From: DAOUTY01 sp964453665
GTDB taxonomy: Bacteria; Chloroflexota; Dehalococcoidia; SZUA-161
Direction of reading: 5' to 3'
DNA length: 52,106 nt
Assembly (NCBI GenBank): GCA_964453665.1
Contig: CAYVQT010000016.1
Coordinates: 1-52,106, forward strand
How positions within the stretch are numbered: position 1 is the first letter of the stretch; the number at the start of each line of letters is the position of its first letter. The position numbers were made by a program, and so were the translations under genes. Of the stretch, positions 51,984 to 52,106 are shown in pieces. The notes beneath the pieces were generated by a model. That model was not told the origin of the DNA and searched no databases. It saw only the letters and a program-made list of their open reading frames with translations.

Positions 51984-52106
51984 CTTTGCAGCAATTTTTA
52001 AAGAAGAACCATGCCACCAATCAAAGACATCGGCAAAACCCGAAGCACCGCAGACTAGTACCTTGTAACCTTTATAATTTCGGATAGAGATGTTTGAGTT
52101 TAATAC

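Noticed and set aside
51912..52106. Open frame continuing upstream of the PEP synthase ATG to the window edge
   Set aside because: It has no stop but also no similarity to the family; the ribosome-binding site and promoter fit the ATG at 51911.

Overview
The window looks like a chromosomal segment of a strictly anaerobic bacterium of the Chloroflexota, most likely a Dehalococcoidia-type lineage. This is an inference. It rests on the housekeeping block on the right (PEP synthase, dGTPase-like, dnaG, rpoD in one minus-strand run; split transketolase; proBA; rho; transaldolase; pyrG; ligA; pth), on mixed ATG/GTG starts behind strong GGAGG sites, and on oxygen-sensitive radical-type CoA-ester chemistry on the left. 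No rRNA, tRNA, CRISPR array or complete insertion sequence was seen.

Positions 1-16933 are mainly a plus-strand catabolic region. It opens with the last 15 codons of a GMC-type flavoprotein. Next come two subunits of the benzoyl-CoA reductase / 2-hydroxyacyl-CoA dehydratase family, two different ATP-driven activases, a complete GMC oxidoreductase related to the one cut by the left edge, and an Old Yellow Enzyme/2,4-dienoyl-CoA reductase-like protein. After a DUF4242-like small protein and an extended SDR, the region ends with an SDR, an acyl-CoA dehydrogenase and an enoyl-CoA hydratase. Together these suggest ATP-driven reduction (or dehydration) of a CoA ester followed by beta-oxidation-like steps. 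Embedded at 10000-12758 is a cell-surface patch: a transglutaminase-like lipoprotein, an Hcp-fold lipoprotein, and a minus-strand repeat-containing surface protein whose frame is broken by a 13-bp tandem repeat.

Positions 17036-29997 are a surface-polysaccharide or protein-glycosylation locus: Wzz-like protein, polyprenol-phosphate GlcNAc-1-P transferase (ALG7-like signature), Wzx-like flippase, several glycosyltransferases, an alkaline-phosphatase-superfamily (sulfatase-like) enzyme, an O-antigen-ligase/polymerase-like protein and an FkbM methyltransferase. A beta-keto acid cleavage enzyme (DUF849) lies inside it, and a decayed phosphodiesterase start precedes the sulfatase-like gene.

Positions 30002-31840 are a junction. 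The first ~59 codons of mfd (transcription-repair coupling factor) survive with an intact ribosome-binding site and then break off next to the FkbM gene. An AT-rich KAP-type P-loop NTPase gene sits between this stub and pth, where many bacteria have pth directly followed by mfd. I read this as the right edge of an accessory island.

Positions 31936-52106 are core genome: pth, ligA, thpR, an amidohydrolase, the transketolase halves, an acidic-tailed small protein, proA, proB, rho, a transaldolase, pyrG, a zinc-ribbon protein, rpoD, dnaG, dgt and the PEP synthase-like gene. Several sigma-70-like promoters, some with extended -10 elements, can be placed here.
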